From contig JAPLMK010000061.1 in assembly GCA_026387085.1 (NCBI GenBank), forward strand, positions 1-20,452: a stretch of 20,452 nt of DNA, written 5' to 3'. The notes under the pieces were generated by a model. That model did no database searches and had not been told where the DNA came from. It saw only the letters and a list, made by a program, of their open reading frames with translations. The position numbers and the translations under genes are program-made. Shown piece by piece: positions 14,727-20,452 of the stretch. The number at the start of each line of letters is the position of its first letter. Position 1 is the first letter of the stretch. This stretch comes from Candidatus Omnitrophota bacterium (GTDB lineage: Bacteria; Ratteibacteria; UBA8468; MWAK01).

Positions 14727-15631
14727 AAAAGAAAGACCTTTTGCAGGTAAGCGACCTGACTAGCGAGGACCTGTTCCATCTCTTTGAACTGGCCAAAGGT
14801 CTTAAGAACCGTCACAAACGCGGCGAGTTAAGCGTCCCGATTCTAAAGGGAAAAGTCCTGGGTATGGTCTTTGCTAAACCATCTACCCGGACCCGCACCT
14901 CGTTTGAAGTGGCGATGCTGCAGTTAGACGGCCACGCCCTGAACCTTTCCGCGGAAGGTACCCAGATTTCCCGCGGAGAGACGATGGCTGACACCGGCCG
15001 CACCCTCTCCCGGTATCTGGACGGAATAGTAATCCGCACTTTTGAACAAAAAGAGGCCGAGGAACTGGCAAAACACAGCACTGTTCCGGTAATCAACGGA
15101 CTGACTGACCTGCACCACCCCTGCCAGGCCCTGGCTGATTTTTACACCATCTGGGAAAAAAAGGGCAGTTTTAAGGGAGTAAAACTGGCTTATTTCGGAG
15201 ACGGAAATAACGTCTGCCATTCACTTATGCAAACAGCAAATCTCCTGGGCGTGGAGATGCTGGTAGTAACTCCGAAAAGTTGTCAGCCCCGGAAAGAGAT
15301 CCTGGCAAAATTGAAAAACGGCCCTAAAAAAATAAATATTACCACCAGCCCGAAAGTCAGCCTTTCAAACATTGACTTCATCTACACCGACACCTGGGTA
15401 AGCATGGGCCAGGAAGAAATAAAGAAACAGAAAAAAATATTCCGCCCCTACCAGGTTAACGGCCGCCTTCTGAAAAACGCTCCCTCCAAGGTAATGGTCA
15501 TGCACTGTCTTCCGGCCCACCGCGGAGAGGAGATAACCAAAGAGGTAATTGATGGCCCTCATTCCATCGTCTGGGACCAGGCCGAAAATCGTCTCCACCT
15601 TCAAAAAGCCCTCCTGGCCGCTTTACTCTAA
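14714..15631 (+). CDS. argF: Ornithine carbamoyltransferase
   Basis: A 305-residue enzyme that makes citrulline from ornithine and carbamoyl phosphate. The carbamoyl-phosphate site is KPSTRTRTSFE (55-65) and HPCQALADF (about 135-143). The ornithine site includes DTWVSMGQE and HCLPAHRGEEIT. The ATG lies inside the argD 3' end (13-base overlap), so the two are translationally coupled. The protein ends in LLAALL just before the aminopeptidase gene. The length and the HCLPA and SMGQE motifs separate it from aspartate carbamoyltransferase. Confidence 0.96.
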   Translation: MFKLKKKDLLQVSDLTSEDLFHLFELAKGLKNRHKRGELSVPILKGKVLGMVFAKPSTRTRTSFEVAMLQLDGHALNLSAEGTQISRGETMADTGRTLSRYLDGIVIRTFEQKEAEELAKHSTVPVINGLTDLHHPCQALADFYTIWEKKGSFKGVKLAYFGDGNNVCHSLMQTANLLGVEMLVVTPKSCQPRKEILAKLKNGPKKINITTSPKVSLSNIDFIYTDTWVSMGQEEIKKQKKIFRPYQVNGRLLKNAPSKVMVMHCLPAHRGEEITKEVIDGPHSIVWDQAENRLHLQKALLAALL

Positions 15632-15638
15632 AAACACC

Positions 15639-16664
15639 TTGCTCGGACGGCAGCGGCGGCTCCGGGAGCTGATGACAGCCGACGGGTTTGACGGCTTCCT
15701 GCTTCAAAACCCGGAAAATATCGGTTACTTTACCGGCCTCTTCCTGGAAGACATTTTCGGCATCGTCACTTCCCGGGAAATCATTCTTTTCACCCACCCC
15801 CTGATTTACCAGGAGGCCCTGTTTTATCTTTCCGGCAATTTACCCCTGCGCAAATCCTTCGAATTATGGAATAAACAATCCGTTATCTCCGGCCTGAAAA
15901 AAGTGGGGTTGGAACCGGAACTGCCGGCCGGCCATTTCGTAAGGTTGAAGGAGGCCTTCCCGGCCGCGTCTTTTGAATTAAGCCTTCTTCCGCTTCAGAT
16001 ACGGTCCGTAAAAGACGCGGCAGAAATTACGCTCATCCGCAAAGCGGGCCGGATTACCGGAAACGCCTTCCGGCAAGCGCGAAAAATGTTGAAACCCGGC
16101 GCAAAAGAAGAAGAGTTGGCGCTTCTCATACAAAGATGCCTGGAAAAAAGCAAGGCCGGTTCCGCTTTCCCGGTCATCGCGGCTTCCGGAGAGCGCACCT
16201 TCTTTCCGCACGCAATTCCAACCACCAATAGAATATCTAACCGGGATTGGGTCACCGTCGATTTCGGCGCCAAATATTCCGGCTACTGTTCGGACCTTAC
16301 CCGGGTCTTCTTTCCCGGTAAAAAAGATAAAAAAGCAACGGAAATTCTCCGCATCCTCTCCGCGGCCAAAAAAGCCGCGGAGAAAAAAGCCGGACCGGGC
16401 GTATCGGCCAAAGACGTTGATGCCGCCGGCCGAAACGTCCTGAAGAAGAAAAATCTGGACCAGTATTTTATCCACAGCATCGGGCACGGCGTCGGACTGT
16501 CCGTCCACGAAGAACCAACCTTAAGCCCCCGGAGCCCGGACATTCTAAAACCGGGAATGGTAATAACGCTGGAGCCGGCGGTCTATATCCCGGGCTGGGG
16601 TGGAATGAGGGTGGAAGATACATACCTGGTTACCAAGACCGGCCTGGAAAACCTAACTGCTTGA
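15639..16664 (+). CDS. Xaa-Pro aminopeptidase (M24 metallopeptidase)
   Basis: A 341-residue creatinase/prolidase-fold enzyme removing N-terminal residues next to proline, cytoplasmic by lack of any signal. The five metal ligands are all visible: the two Asp of VDFGAKYSGYCSDLTR, His in HSIGHGVGL, and the two Glu of ITLEPAVY and GMRVEDTY. The N-terminal domain contains NPENIGYFTG, the usual family entry. The frame is open back to an ATG at 15549, but that would overlap argF by 83 bases and add about 30 residues without similarity; TTG at 15639 gives the normal start RQRRLRELM, 7 bases after the argF stop. No strong ribosome binding site is seen, so the exact start is uncertain. Bacterial operons often place this gene before efp; here it precedes a Memo gene. 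Confidence 0.92.
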   Translation: MLGRQRRLRELMTADGFDGFLLQNPENIGYFTGLFLEDIFGIVTSREIILFTHPLIYQEALFYLSGNLPLRKSFELWNKQSVISGLKKVGLEPELPAGHFVRLKEAFPAASFELSLLPLQIRSVKDAAEITLIRKAGRITGNAFRQARKMLKPGAKEEELALLIQRCLEKSKAGSAFPVIAASGERTFFPHAIPTTNRISNRDWVTVDFGAKYSGYCSDLTRVFFPGKKDKKATEILRILSAAKKAAEKKAGPGVSAKDVDAAGRNVLKKKNLDQYFIHSIGHGVGLSVHEEPTLSPRSPDILKPGMVITLEPAVYIPGWGGMRVEDTYLVTKTGLENLTA

Positions 16665-16678
16665 TTTTGTTTATTCCG

Positions 16679-16708
16679 CTCCCCGTTGGGGAGAGGCGAG
16701 GTGAGGGG
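16679..16708 (+). repeat. CTCCCC...GGTGAGGGG palindromic repeat supplying a ribosome binding site
   Basis: CTCCCC (16679-16684) pairs with GGGGAG (16688-16693), followed by AGGCGAGGTGAGGGG. It is the same family as 16835-16870. Its tail gives GAGGTGAGGGG ending 8 bases before the Memo ATG at 16717, so the repeat provides the Shine-Dalgarno sequence. Confidence 0.75.
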
Positions 16709-16716
16709 AAATAATT

Positions 16717-17607
16717 ATGCTTCGTAAACCCGTAGTCAGCGGCCAATTTTATCCATCCAGCGCCCGGGCCCTGCGCGAAATGATAACCTCATTTGTCTCC
16801 TCCCCCCCGGCGGGAAAATCTTCCGCTTTTACTTCCTCTCCCCTAAGGGGAGAGGATAAAGGTGAGGGGGCAAAACTCAAGGCCATCGGCGCCCTCGTTC
16901 CCCACGCCGGTTACATCTGTTCCGGCATGGTGGCCGGAGCGGTATACAGCCGTATTTCTATCCCGGAACTGGTCATTATTTTAGGGCCGAACCACACCGG
17001 GATTGGTCCGGCCTTTTCCTTGATGACAGAGGGCGCCTGGCAGACGCCTTTAGGCGAAGTTCCCGTCTCTTCTTTGGCTCAAGACCTCCGGAAACAGAGT
17101 TCACTCCTGGAACCGGATGAAAGCGCTCATCACTCGGAACATTCTCTGGAAGTCCAGGTTCCGTTTCTGCAGTTCTGCGCCCAAAATAAGCCTGCCCCTG
17201 CAAACAATAAGCAGGGGTTTGAAATTATCCCGATTGTGGTCCGTTCTTTACAACAAACAAACATTTTAACATTGGGAAAAGAGATTGCCGGTTTCATTAA
17301 AAATAGCCACAAGGAGACGCTCATCCTGGCCAGTTCCGATATGACCCATTACGAACCGGACCAAGTGGCGCGGGAAAAAGACAAATACGCGCTGGAGGCG
17401 ATACTAGGTCTGGACCCGGAACTGCTTTTAAGCCGGACCGCGGAAAAGAATATTTCGATGTGCGGGGTCGGCCCAACCGCTATTATGCTCGCCGCATCCA
17501 GAGAACTCAATGCAAAGAAAGCAGAGTTAGTGATGTATAATACAAGCGGTGATACCTGCGGAGATAAGAACTCTGTAGTAGGTTACGCCGGGATTATTGT
17601 AACCTAA
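16717..17607 (+). CDS. Memo-family protein (AmmeMemoRadiSam system protein B)
   Basis: A 296-residue protein of the Memo/MEMO1 family, related to LigB-type non-haem iron dioxygenases. Family landmarks: KPVVSGQFYP at the start, VPHAGYICSG (61-70), ILGPNHTGIG (88-97), EHSLEVQVPFLQ, ASSDMTHYEPD, SMCGVGPTAI and NTSGDTCGDKNSVVGYAG. Family members often occur with an AMMECR1 protein and a radical SAM enzyme; neither is nearby, and the molecular function is not settled. Two extra segments interrupt the normal spacing: residues about 30-53, partly encoded by a palindromic repeat (16835-16870, SSPLRGEDKGEG), and residues about 155-168, encoded by a CCCCTGC/GCAGGGG hairpin (17195-17217). Both keep the frame. 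The ribosome binding site also comes from a repeat copy. It lies 52 bases after the aminopeptidase gene. Confidence 0.92.
   Translation: MLRKPVVSGQFYPSSARALREMITSFVSSPPAGKSSAFTSSPLRGEDKGEGAKLKAIGALVPHAGYICSGMVAGAVYSRISIPELVIILGPNHTGIGPAFSLMTEGAWQTPLGEVPVSSLAQDLRKQSSLLEPDESAHHSEHSLEVQVPFLQFCAQNKPAPANNKQGFEIIPIVVRSLQQTNILTLGKEIAGFIKNSHKETLILASSDMTHYEPDQVAREKDKYALEAILGLDPELLLSRTAEKNISMCGVGPTAIMLAASRELNAKKAELVMYNTSGDTCGDKNSVVGYAGIIVT
16835..16870 (+). repeat. CTCTCCCC...GGTGAGGGGG repeat inserted in frame within the Memo gene
   Basis: CCTCTCCCC (16835-16843) pairs with GGGGAGAGG (16847-16855), followed by ATAAAGGTGAGGGGG. It is 36 bases, a multiple of three, and reads SSPLRGEDKGEG. It shares stem and GGTGAGGGG tail with the copy 150 bases upstream (16679-16708). 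Confidence 0.8.
17195..17217. repeat. CCCCTGC / GCAGGGG hairpin in the Memo gene
   Basis: Perfect 7-bp stem (17195-17201 with 17211-17217) with a 9-base loop. AATAAGC occurs before the left arm (17186-17192 region) and again at the loop/right arm junction (17206-17212), suggesting a small duplication or insertion. It encodes a proline/asparagine-rich stretch where Memo homologues are usually shorter. Confidence 0.45.
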
Positions 17608-17643
17608 TTTTTACACCCAGAACGTGCGACAGAAAGGAGCTTT

Positions 17644-18444
17644 ATGGCAAAAAATGAAGCACCGATGTTACCGAGCGTTGATTTCTGCGGACTCAAGGTG
17701 ACGCGGCTCATCCTGGGCGCCAATCCGTTTGGAGGTTTCAGTCATCAAAACGCGCAACGCGATGACGAGATGCGGACATACTACACAGTCGAACGCATCA
17801 AGGAGACCTGGGCGCGCGCGGAAGCCGCCGGCATCAATGCGATGGTTACCAACAACGAAACCAGCCACGTTATTCAAGCGGTGCGCGAGTACCTGAATGA
17901 TGGGGGAAAACTTCAGTGGATTACGCAACTCGCCGAACGTAAAAACCCGATGCTCAAATCCATTGACGAAGCAATAAAAATCGGATGTAAAGCGCTCTTT
18001 TTTCATGGGGCCCATATCGACGACATCTACCGCCGGAAAGACGATAAAACATTACGGACCTGGTGCGAGCATGCCCGGTCGCGCGGAATACCCGTGGGTG
18101 TGGCCGGCCACACTCCGGAAGCGCATTTATGGGTAGACAGCCTGAACATTGTCGATTTCCACGTCGTGTGCTGTTTTGACTGCGGGAGCGTACACGAAGG
18201 GAAGGGAGAAAAATTCAACTTGAATAATATCGGTCCGGCGTTCGAATGCGTGCGCCGGATTAAGAAGCCGTGCATCGCCTACAAAATCATGGGTGCGGGC
18301 CGGATCGACCCGCGCATGGCGTTCGAATATGCTTTCGAACAAATCAAAACTACGGACGCGGTGCTGGTCGGTATGTACCGCGGCGATAAAGACGGCATCA
18401 TCGAAGAAAACGTTGCCCTGACGCGCGAAATCCTGGGCAGCTAA
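17644..18444 (+). CDS. Conserved TIM-barrel-like protein of unknown function
   Basis: A 266-residue soluble protein that I cannot assign to a characterised family. It opens with a start like aldo/keto-reductase-type barrels (LKVTRLILGANPFGGFSHQN), then alternates strands and helices: KLQWITQLAE, CKALFFHGAHIDDI, GIPVGVAGHTPEAHL, NIVDFHVVCCFDCGS, KPCIAYKIMGAGRI and TTDAVLVGMY. This gives an eight-strand barrel impression, with conserved-looking His residues in FFHGAHIDD and GHTPEAH and a CCFDC cysteine cluster that could bind metal. No Tyr-Lys-His-Asp set of true aldo/keto reductases is evident. Start ATG at 17644 with AAAGGAG six bases upstream. Codons look richer in GCG and CGC than the neighbours, a possible sign of transfer. 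It is followed after 40 bases by an SGNH hydrolase gene. Confidence 0.75.
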   Translation: MAKNEAPMLPSVDFCGLKVTRLILGANPFGGFSHQNAQRDDEMRTYYTVERIKETWARAEAAGINAMVTNNETSHVIQAVREYLNDGGKLQWITQLAERKNPMLKSIDEAIKIGCKALFFHGAHIDDIYRRKDDKTLRTWCEHARSRGIPVGVAGHTPEAHLWVDSLNIVDFHVVCCFDCGSVHEGKGEKFNLNNIGPAFECVRRIKKPCIAYKIMGAGRIDPRMAFEYAFEQIKTTDAVLVGMYRGDKDGIIEENVALTREILGS

Positions 18445-18473
18445 AAAACCACGGGAATAAGCAGGCGGATAAA

Positions 18474-18479
18474 TATAAA
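18474..18479 (+). promoter_or_regulatory. -10-like box before the SGNH hydrolase gene
   Basis: TATAAA ending 5 bases before the ATG at 18485, with no Shine-Dalgarno site. It resembles the leaderless arrangement of other genes here but lacks a clear -35, and the hexamer could occur by chance in this AT-rich gap. Confidence 0.3.
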
Positions 18480-18484
18480 AAATT

Positions 18485-19621
18485 ATGGACGAAAAAATTA
18501 CCGCCGCCGGAGTTGCGAAAGGTATATTTTATTCCTGGCCCGGTAAAATCAGCGAAAAAACAGAAGGCTGGAAATTCATTCCGGCCGCCAATACCGGCGG
18601 ACAAATTCATAATCAAGCAGAGGGCTATTGTTCCGATAAAAACGGCCGGTTACTCGGGCCCTCTGTTCCCGCCAGTAAAAATGAGTTTGAATTTTACGCG
18701 CTCAGTTTCGATGCTAAAACTCCGGAAAATTGTTACTGGGGTGTTTTTTTCAGCGATAAAAAAGATAAAATACTTGTTGCAGATATCTACTCCTCGGTCT
18801 ATGGCAGTAAAACAAAACGCCATTATAAACAGGTGATTTACGGACGTGAAAAAGCCACCGGAATACACCCGTTTTTGCAGTCCGTAAAAGGAGTTGAAGT
18901 CTGGAACCTGCAATTAAAACCAATTTCGGCTCAAGACGCCGCTCAATGGTGCGACCGTCTTTACCGGACACTGCCGCCCTTGTCCGATACTGCCCCGGCA
19001 AACCGGCTTAAGTTGCTGCCGAAAACTTTTGCGGCGCTAAAATCAGGCAAGCCCTGGCGGGTGGTAATGCTTGGAGACAGTATCATCAACGACACTTTCA
19101 ATTCTAATTTCCAGTCATTGCTGATGCGGCTTTATCCCAAAGCCGACCTGAAATTCATCAGTTCCGTGCGGGGTTCAACCGGCTGCCGGTACTATCAGGA
19201 ACCGGAACATTTCAAAAGTTATGTGTCCAATCTCAAGCCCGGCCTGCTGATTATCGGCGGACTTTCCCATAAAAATGACATCGCCGCGATCCGTAAAGTC
19301 ATCAAGATGACCCGGCAACAAATCGGCTGTGAGATTTTATTAATGTCCGGTCCGCTGGGAAAAGACTGGCGCAAATACAATCAGAAAAAACCGGATGACG
19401 ACATCCCGGCGCAAATCCGGACAATAAACCATTTTGTGAAAAAACAACGGAAACTGGCCGAAGAACTTCAGGTCGAATTTTTGGATGCCGCCACGGCGTG
19501 GCATAATTATCTGGGCAAATCCGGCAAACCCTGGCAATGGTTCCAGCGCGATGCCGTTCACGGAAATGACCGCGGCAAGCAAATCGTTGGGCGGATTATT
19601 GAGGCGCATTTCAGGCCATAA
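18485..19621 (+). CDS. SGNH/GDSL-type hydrolase with N-terminal extra domain
   Basis: A 378-residue protein. Residues 1-165 form a beta-rich region (GWKFIPA, YWGVFFSD, GVEVWNLQLKP) reminiscent of a jelly-roll or carbohydrate-binding module but not identified. Residues 190-378 are an SGNH hydrolase: nucleophile Ser199 in VVMLGDSIIN, a possible block II Gly in VRGSTGC, block III LLIIGGLSHKND, and the Asp356/His359 pair in DAVHGND. The usual Asn of block III (GxND) reads GGLSH here, with ND three residues later, so the oxyanion hole may be altered. No signal peptide is present. Such proteins often deacetylate or de-esterify sugars. A role in polysaccharide or sugar-ester breakdown, alongside the beta-helix protein, is only inferred. 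Confidence 0.82.
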   Translation: MDEKITAAGVAKGIFYSWPGKISEKTEGWKFIPAANTGGQIHNQAEGYCSDKNGRLLGPSVPASKNEFEFYALSFDAKTPENCYWGVFFSDKKDKILVADIYSSVYGSKTKRHYKQVIYGREKATGIHPFLQSVKGVEVWNLQLKPISAQDAAQWCDRLYRTLPPLSDTAPANRLKLLPKTFAALKSGKPWRVVMLGDSIINDTFNSNFQSLLMRLYPKADLKFISSVRGSTGCRYYQEPEHFKSYVSNLKPGLLIIGGLSHKNDIAAIRKVIKMTRQQIGCEILLMSGPLGKDWRKYNQKKPDDDIPAQIRTINHFVKKQRKLAEELQVEFLDAATAWHNYLGKSGKPWQWFQRDAVHGNDRGKQIVGRIIEAHFRP

Positions 19622-19629
19622 GGATTGAT

Positions 19630-20382
19630 ATGGACGAAAAACATTTACGGGAGTTGCTGAAAGATTTTAAGGCGGGACGGAAAGACGCGGAGGCAGTTCT
19701 GGCGAAACTGAAATCCCTGCCCTACCGCGACCTTGGTTTTGCCCGGCTCGATACGCACCGGGCCCTGCGCTGCGGTTTTCCGGAAGTCATCTACGCGCCG
19801 GGAAAGACCGACGAACATTTACTAACACTCGTAAAGGAGATTATCCGGGACCATCCGGAAAAGTTTCTGGTGACCCGGCTCGAAGCCAAACGGGCGGAGC
19901 TGCTGCAAAAAAAGATTCCCAAGTTAACTTACTTTCCGGAGGCGCGCCTTTTAACCGGCAAGATATCCGAACCGACCTCCAAAAACTACATCATGGTCAT
20001 CAGCGCCGGCACCGCCGACCTGCCGGTTGCCCGGGAAGCGGAAATTACCGCCCGGATAATGGGCAGTCGGGTAAAGACCGTTTATGATGCCGGCGTGGCC
20101 GGACTGCACCGGCTCCTGGATTCGGTGGAAACCATCCAGAAAGCAGCCTGCATCGTAGCGGTGGCCGGGATGGAAGGCGCCCTGCCTTCGGTAGTAGCCG
20201 GTATCGCCGGAAGGCCGGTCATCGGCGTTCCTACGTCCGTCGGATACGGCGCCTCGTTTGCCGGATTGACCCCGCTCTTGACAATGTTAAACTCATGCAG
20301 CCCCAACGTGGCAGTAGTAAATATTGACAACGGTTTCGGCGCCGGTTTTATGGCGCATCTGATAAATACACAAGGAGAGTAA
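19630..20382 (+). CDS. larB: Nickel-pincer cofactor biosynthesis protein LarB
   Basis: A 250-residue LarB: it carboxylates the pyridinium ring of nicotinic acid adenine dinucleotide and hydrolyses it to pyridinium-3,5-biscarboxylate mononucleotide, the first step of the nickel-pincer nucleotide used by lactate racemase LarA and homologues. Visible: the N-terminal GFARLDTHRALRCGFPEVIY block (RxxR.G.PEV.), and a PurE-like C-terminal domain with VISAGTADLPVAREA (about 119-133), VYDAGVAGLHRLL, VAVAGMEGALPSVVAGI and GVPTSVGYGASFAG. Start ATG at 19630 with AAGGA six bases upstream, 8 bases after the SGNH gene stop. The next gene begins at the LarB stop (TAATG). larC and larE are not in the window. 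Confidence 0.93.
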   Translation: MDEKHLRELLKDFKAGRKDAEAVLAKLKSLPYRDLGFARLDTHRALRCGFPEVIYAPGKTDEHLLTLVKEIIRDHPEKFLVTRLEAKRAELLQKKIPKLTYFPEARLLTGKISEPTSKNYIMVISAGTADLPVAREAEITARIMGSRVKTVYDAGVAGLHRLLDSVETIQKAACIVAVAGMEGALPSVVAGIAGRPVIGVPTSVGYGASFAGLTPLLTMLNSCSPNVAVVNIDNGFGAGFMAHLINTQGE

Positions 20383-20452
20383 TGGAAAAAACTTTGAAAT
20401 TAATTGAGAAAGAGATTACGTTAAAACTGGACCACAAGGACCGGATGCGGGA
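20382..20452 (+). CDS. Start of an unidentified gene (partial, 23 codons; possibly translin-like)
   Basis: ATG at 20382 overlaps the larB stop by one base and has AAGGAGAG just upstream, so it is translated coupled with larB. The visible residues (MEKTLKLIEKEI, then LKLDHKDRMR) are helical and highly charged. The pattern of an acidic/basic helix leading to KDRxR followed by Asp or Glu recalls the N-terminus of bacterial and archaeal translin-family proteins, which often follow nucleotide-metabolism genes, but 23 residues cannot prove it. The gene continues past the window. Confidence 0.6.
   Translation, partial: MEKTLKLIEKEITLKLDHKDRMR

Noticed and set aside
15549..15638. ATG start of the aminopeptidase inside argF
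   Set aside because: It would add about 30 residues encoded by conserved argF sequence in another frame; the peptidase homology starts after 15639.
16835..16870. Repeat in the Memo gene as evidence for a pseudogene
   Set aside because: The insertion is a multiple of three, the frame is open to the end and all conserved blocks are present.

Overview
The window looks like a piece of chromosome from an uncultured bacterium with roughly balanced base composition and many CCGG-type codons. I cannot place it in a phylum from this sequence alone. The UroD-type methyltransferase-like protein, the beta-helix protein, the SGNH hydrolase and the uncharacterised TIM-barrel-like protein would fit a PVC-type or other anaerobic candidate phylum, but that is only an impression. 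No tRNA, 16S, 5S, CRISPR array, transposase or plasmid/phage replication gene is visible.

Region 1 (1-2520): most of a 23S rRNA gene on the minus strand. It is interrupted after E. coli-equivalent U1931 by a group I intron that runs off the left edge and carries the start of a LAGLIDADG homing endonuclease gene. The 5' end of the 23S gene is preceded directly by a boxA-like element and a near-consensus sigma-70 promoter instead of a 16S-23S spacer, so this 23S gene is transcribed by itself (unlinked rRNA arrangement). A divergent promoter on the other strand drives an orphan Opp/Dpp-type ABC ATPase whose start codon lies where transcription should begin (leaderless mRNA).

Region 2 (3396-6259): a tight plus-strand unit of a class I fumarase beta-type subunit, an AMP-forming acyl-CoA ligase and a shortened short-chain prenyl diphosphate synthase. 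Region 3 (6379-8835, minus strand): a fumarylacetoacetate-hydrolase-family enzyme and a right-handed beta-helix (pectate-lyase/GH28-like) protein. Region 4 (9210-11561): a UroD/MtaA-family protein with a complete His-x-Cys...Cys zinc motif, paired with an L-2-hydroxyglutarate oxidase-type flavoprotein.

Region 5 (11689-17607): purQ, argB, argD, argF, a Xaa-Pro aminopeptidase and a Memo-family (AmmeMemoRadiSam B) protein. Together the arg genes cover acetylglutamate phosphorylation, transamination and citrulline formation; argC, argJ, argG and argH are elsewhere. Region 6 (17644-20452): a conserved protein of unknown function, an SGNH/GDSL hydrolase, larB (first step of nickel-pincer cofactor synthesis) and the first 23 codons of a further gene.

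Two themes run through the window. First, at least five families of palindromic dispersed repeats sit in the gaps, inside the intron and even in frame inside the Memo gene, where one copy also supplies the ribosome binding site. Second, several genes have a -10 hexamer 5-8 bases before the ATG and no Shine-Dalgarno sequence, suggesting frequent leaderless transcripts, while others (beta-helix gene, UroD gene, 17644 gene, larB) have good Shine-Dalgarno sites.
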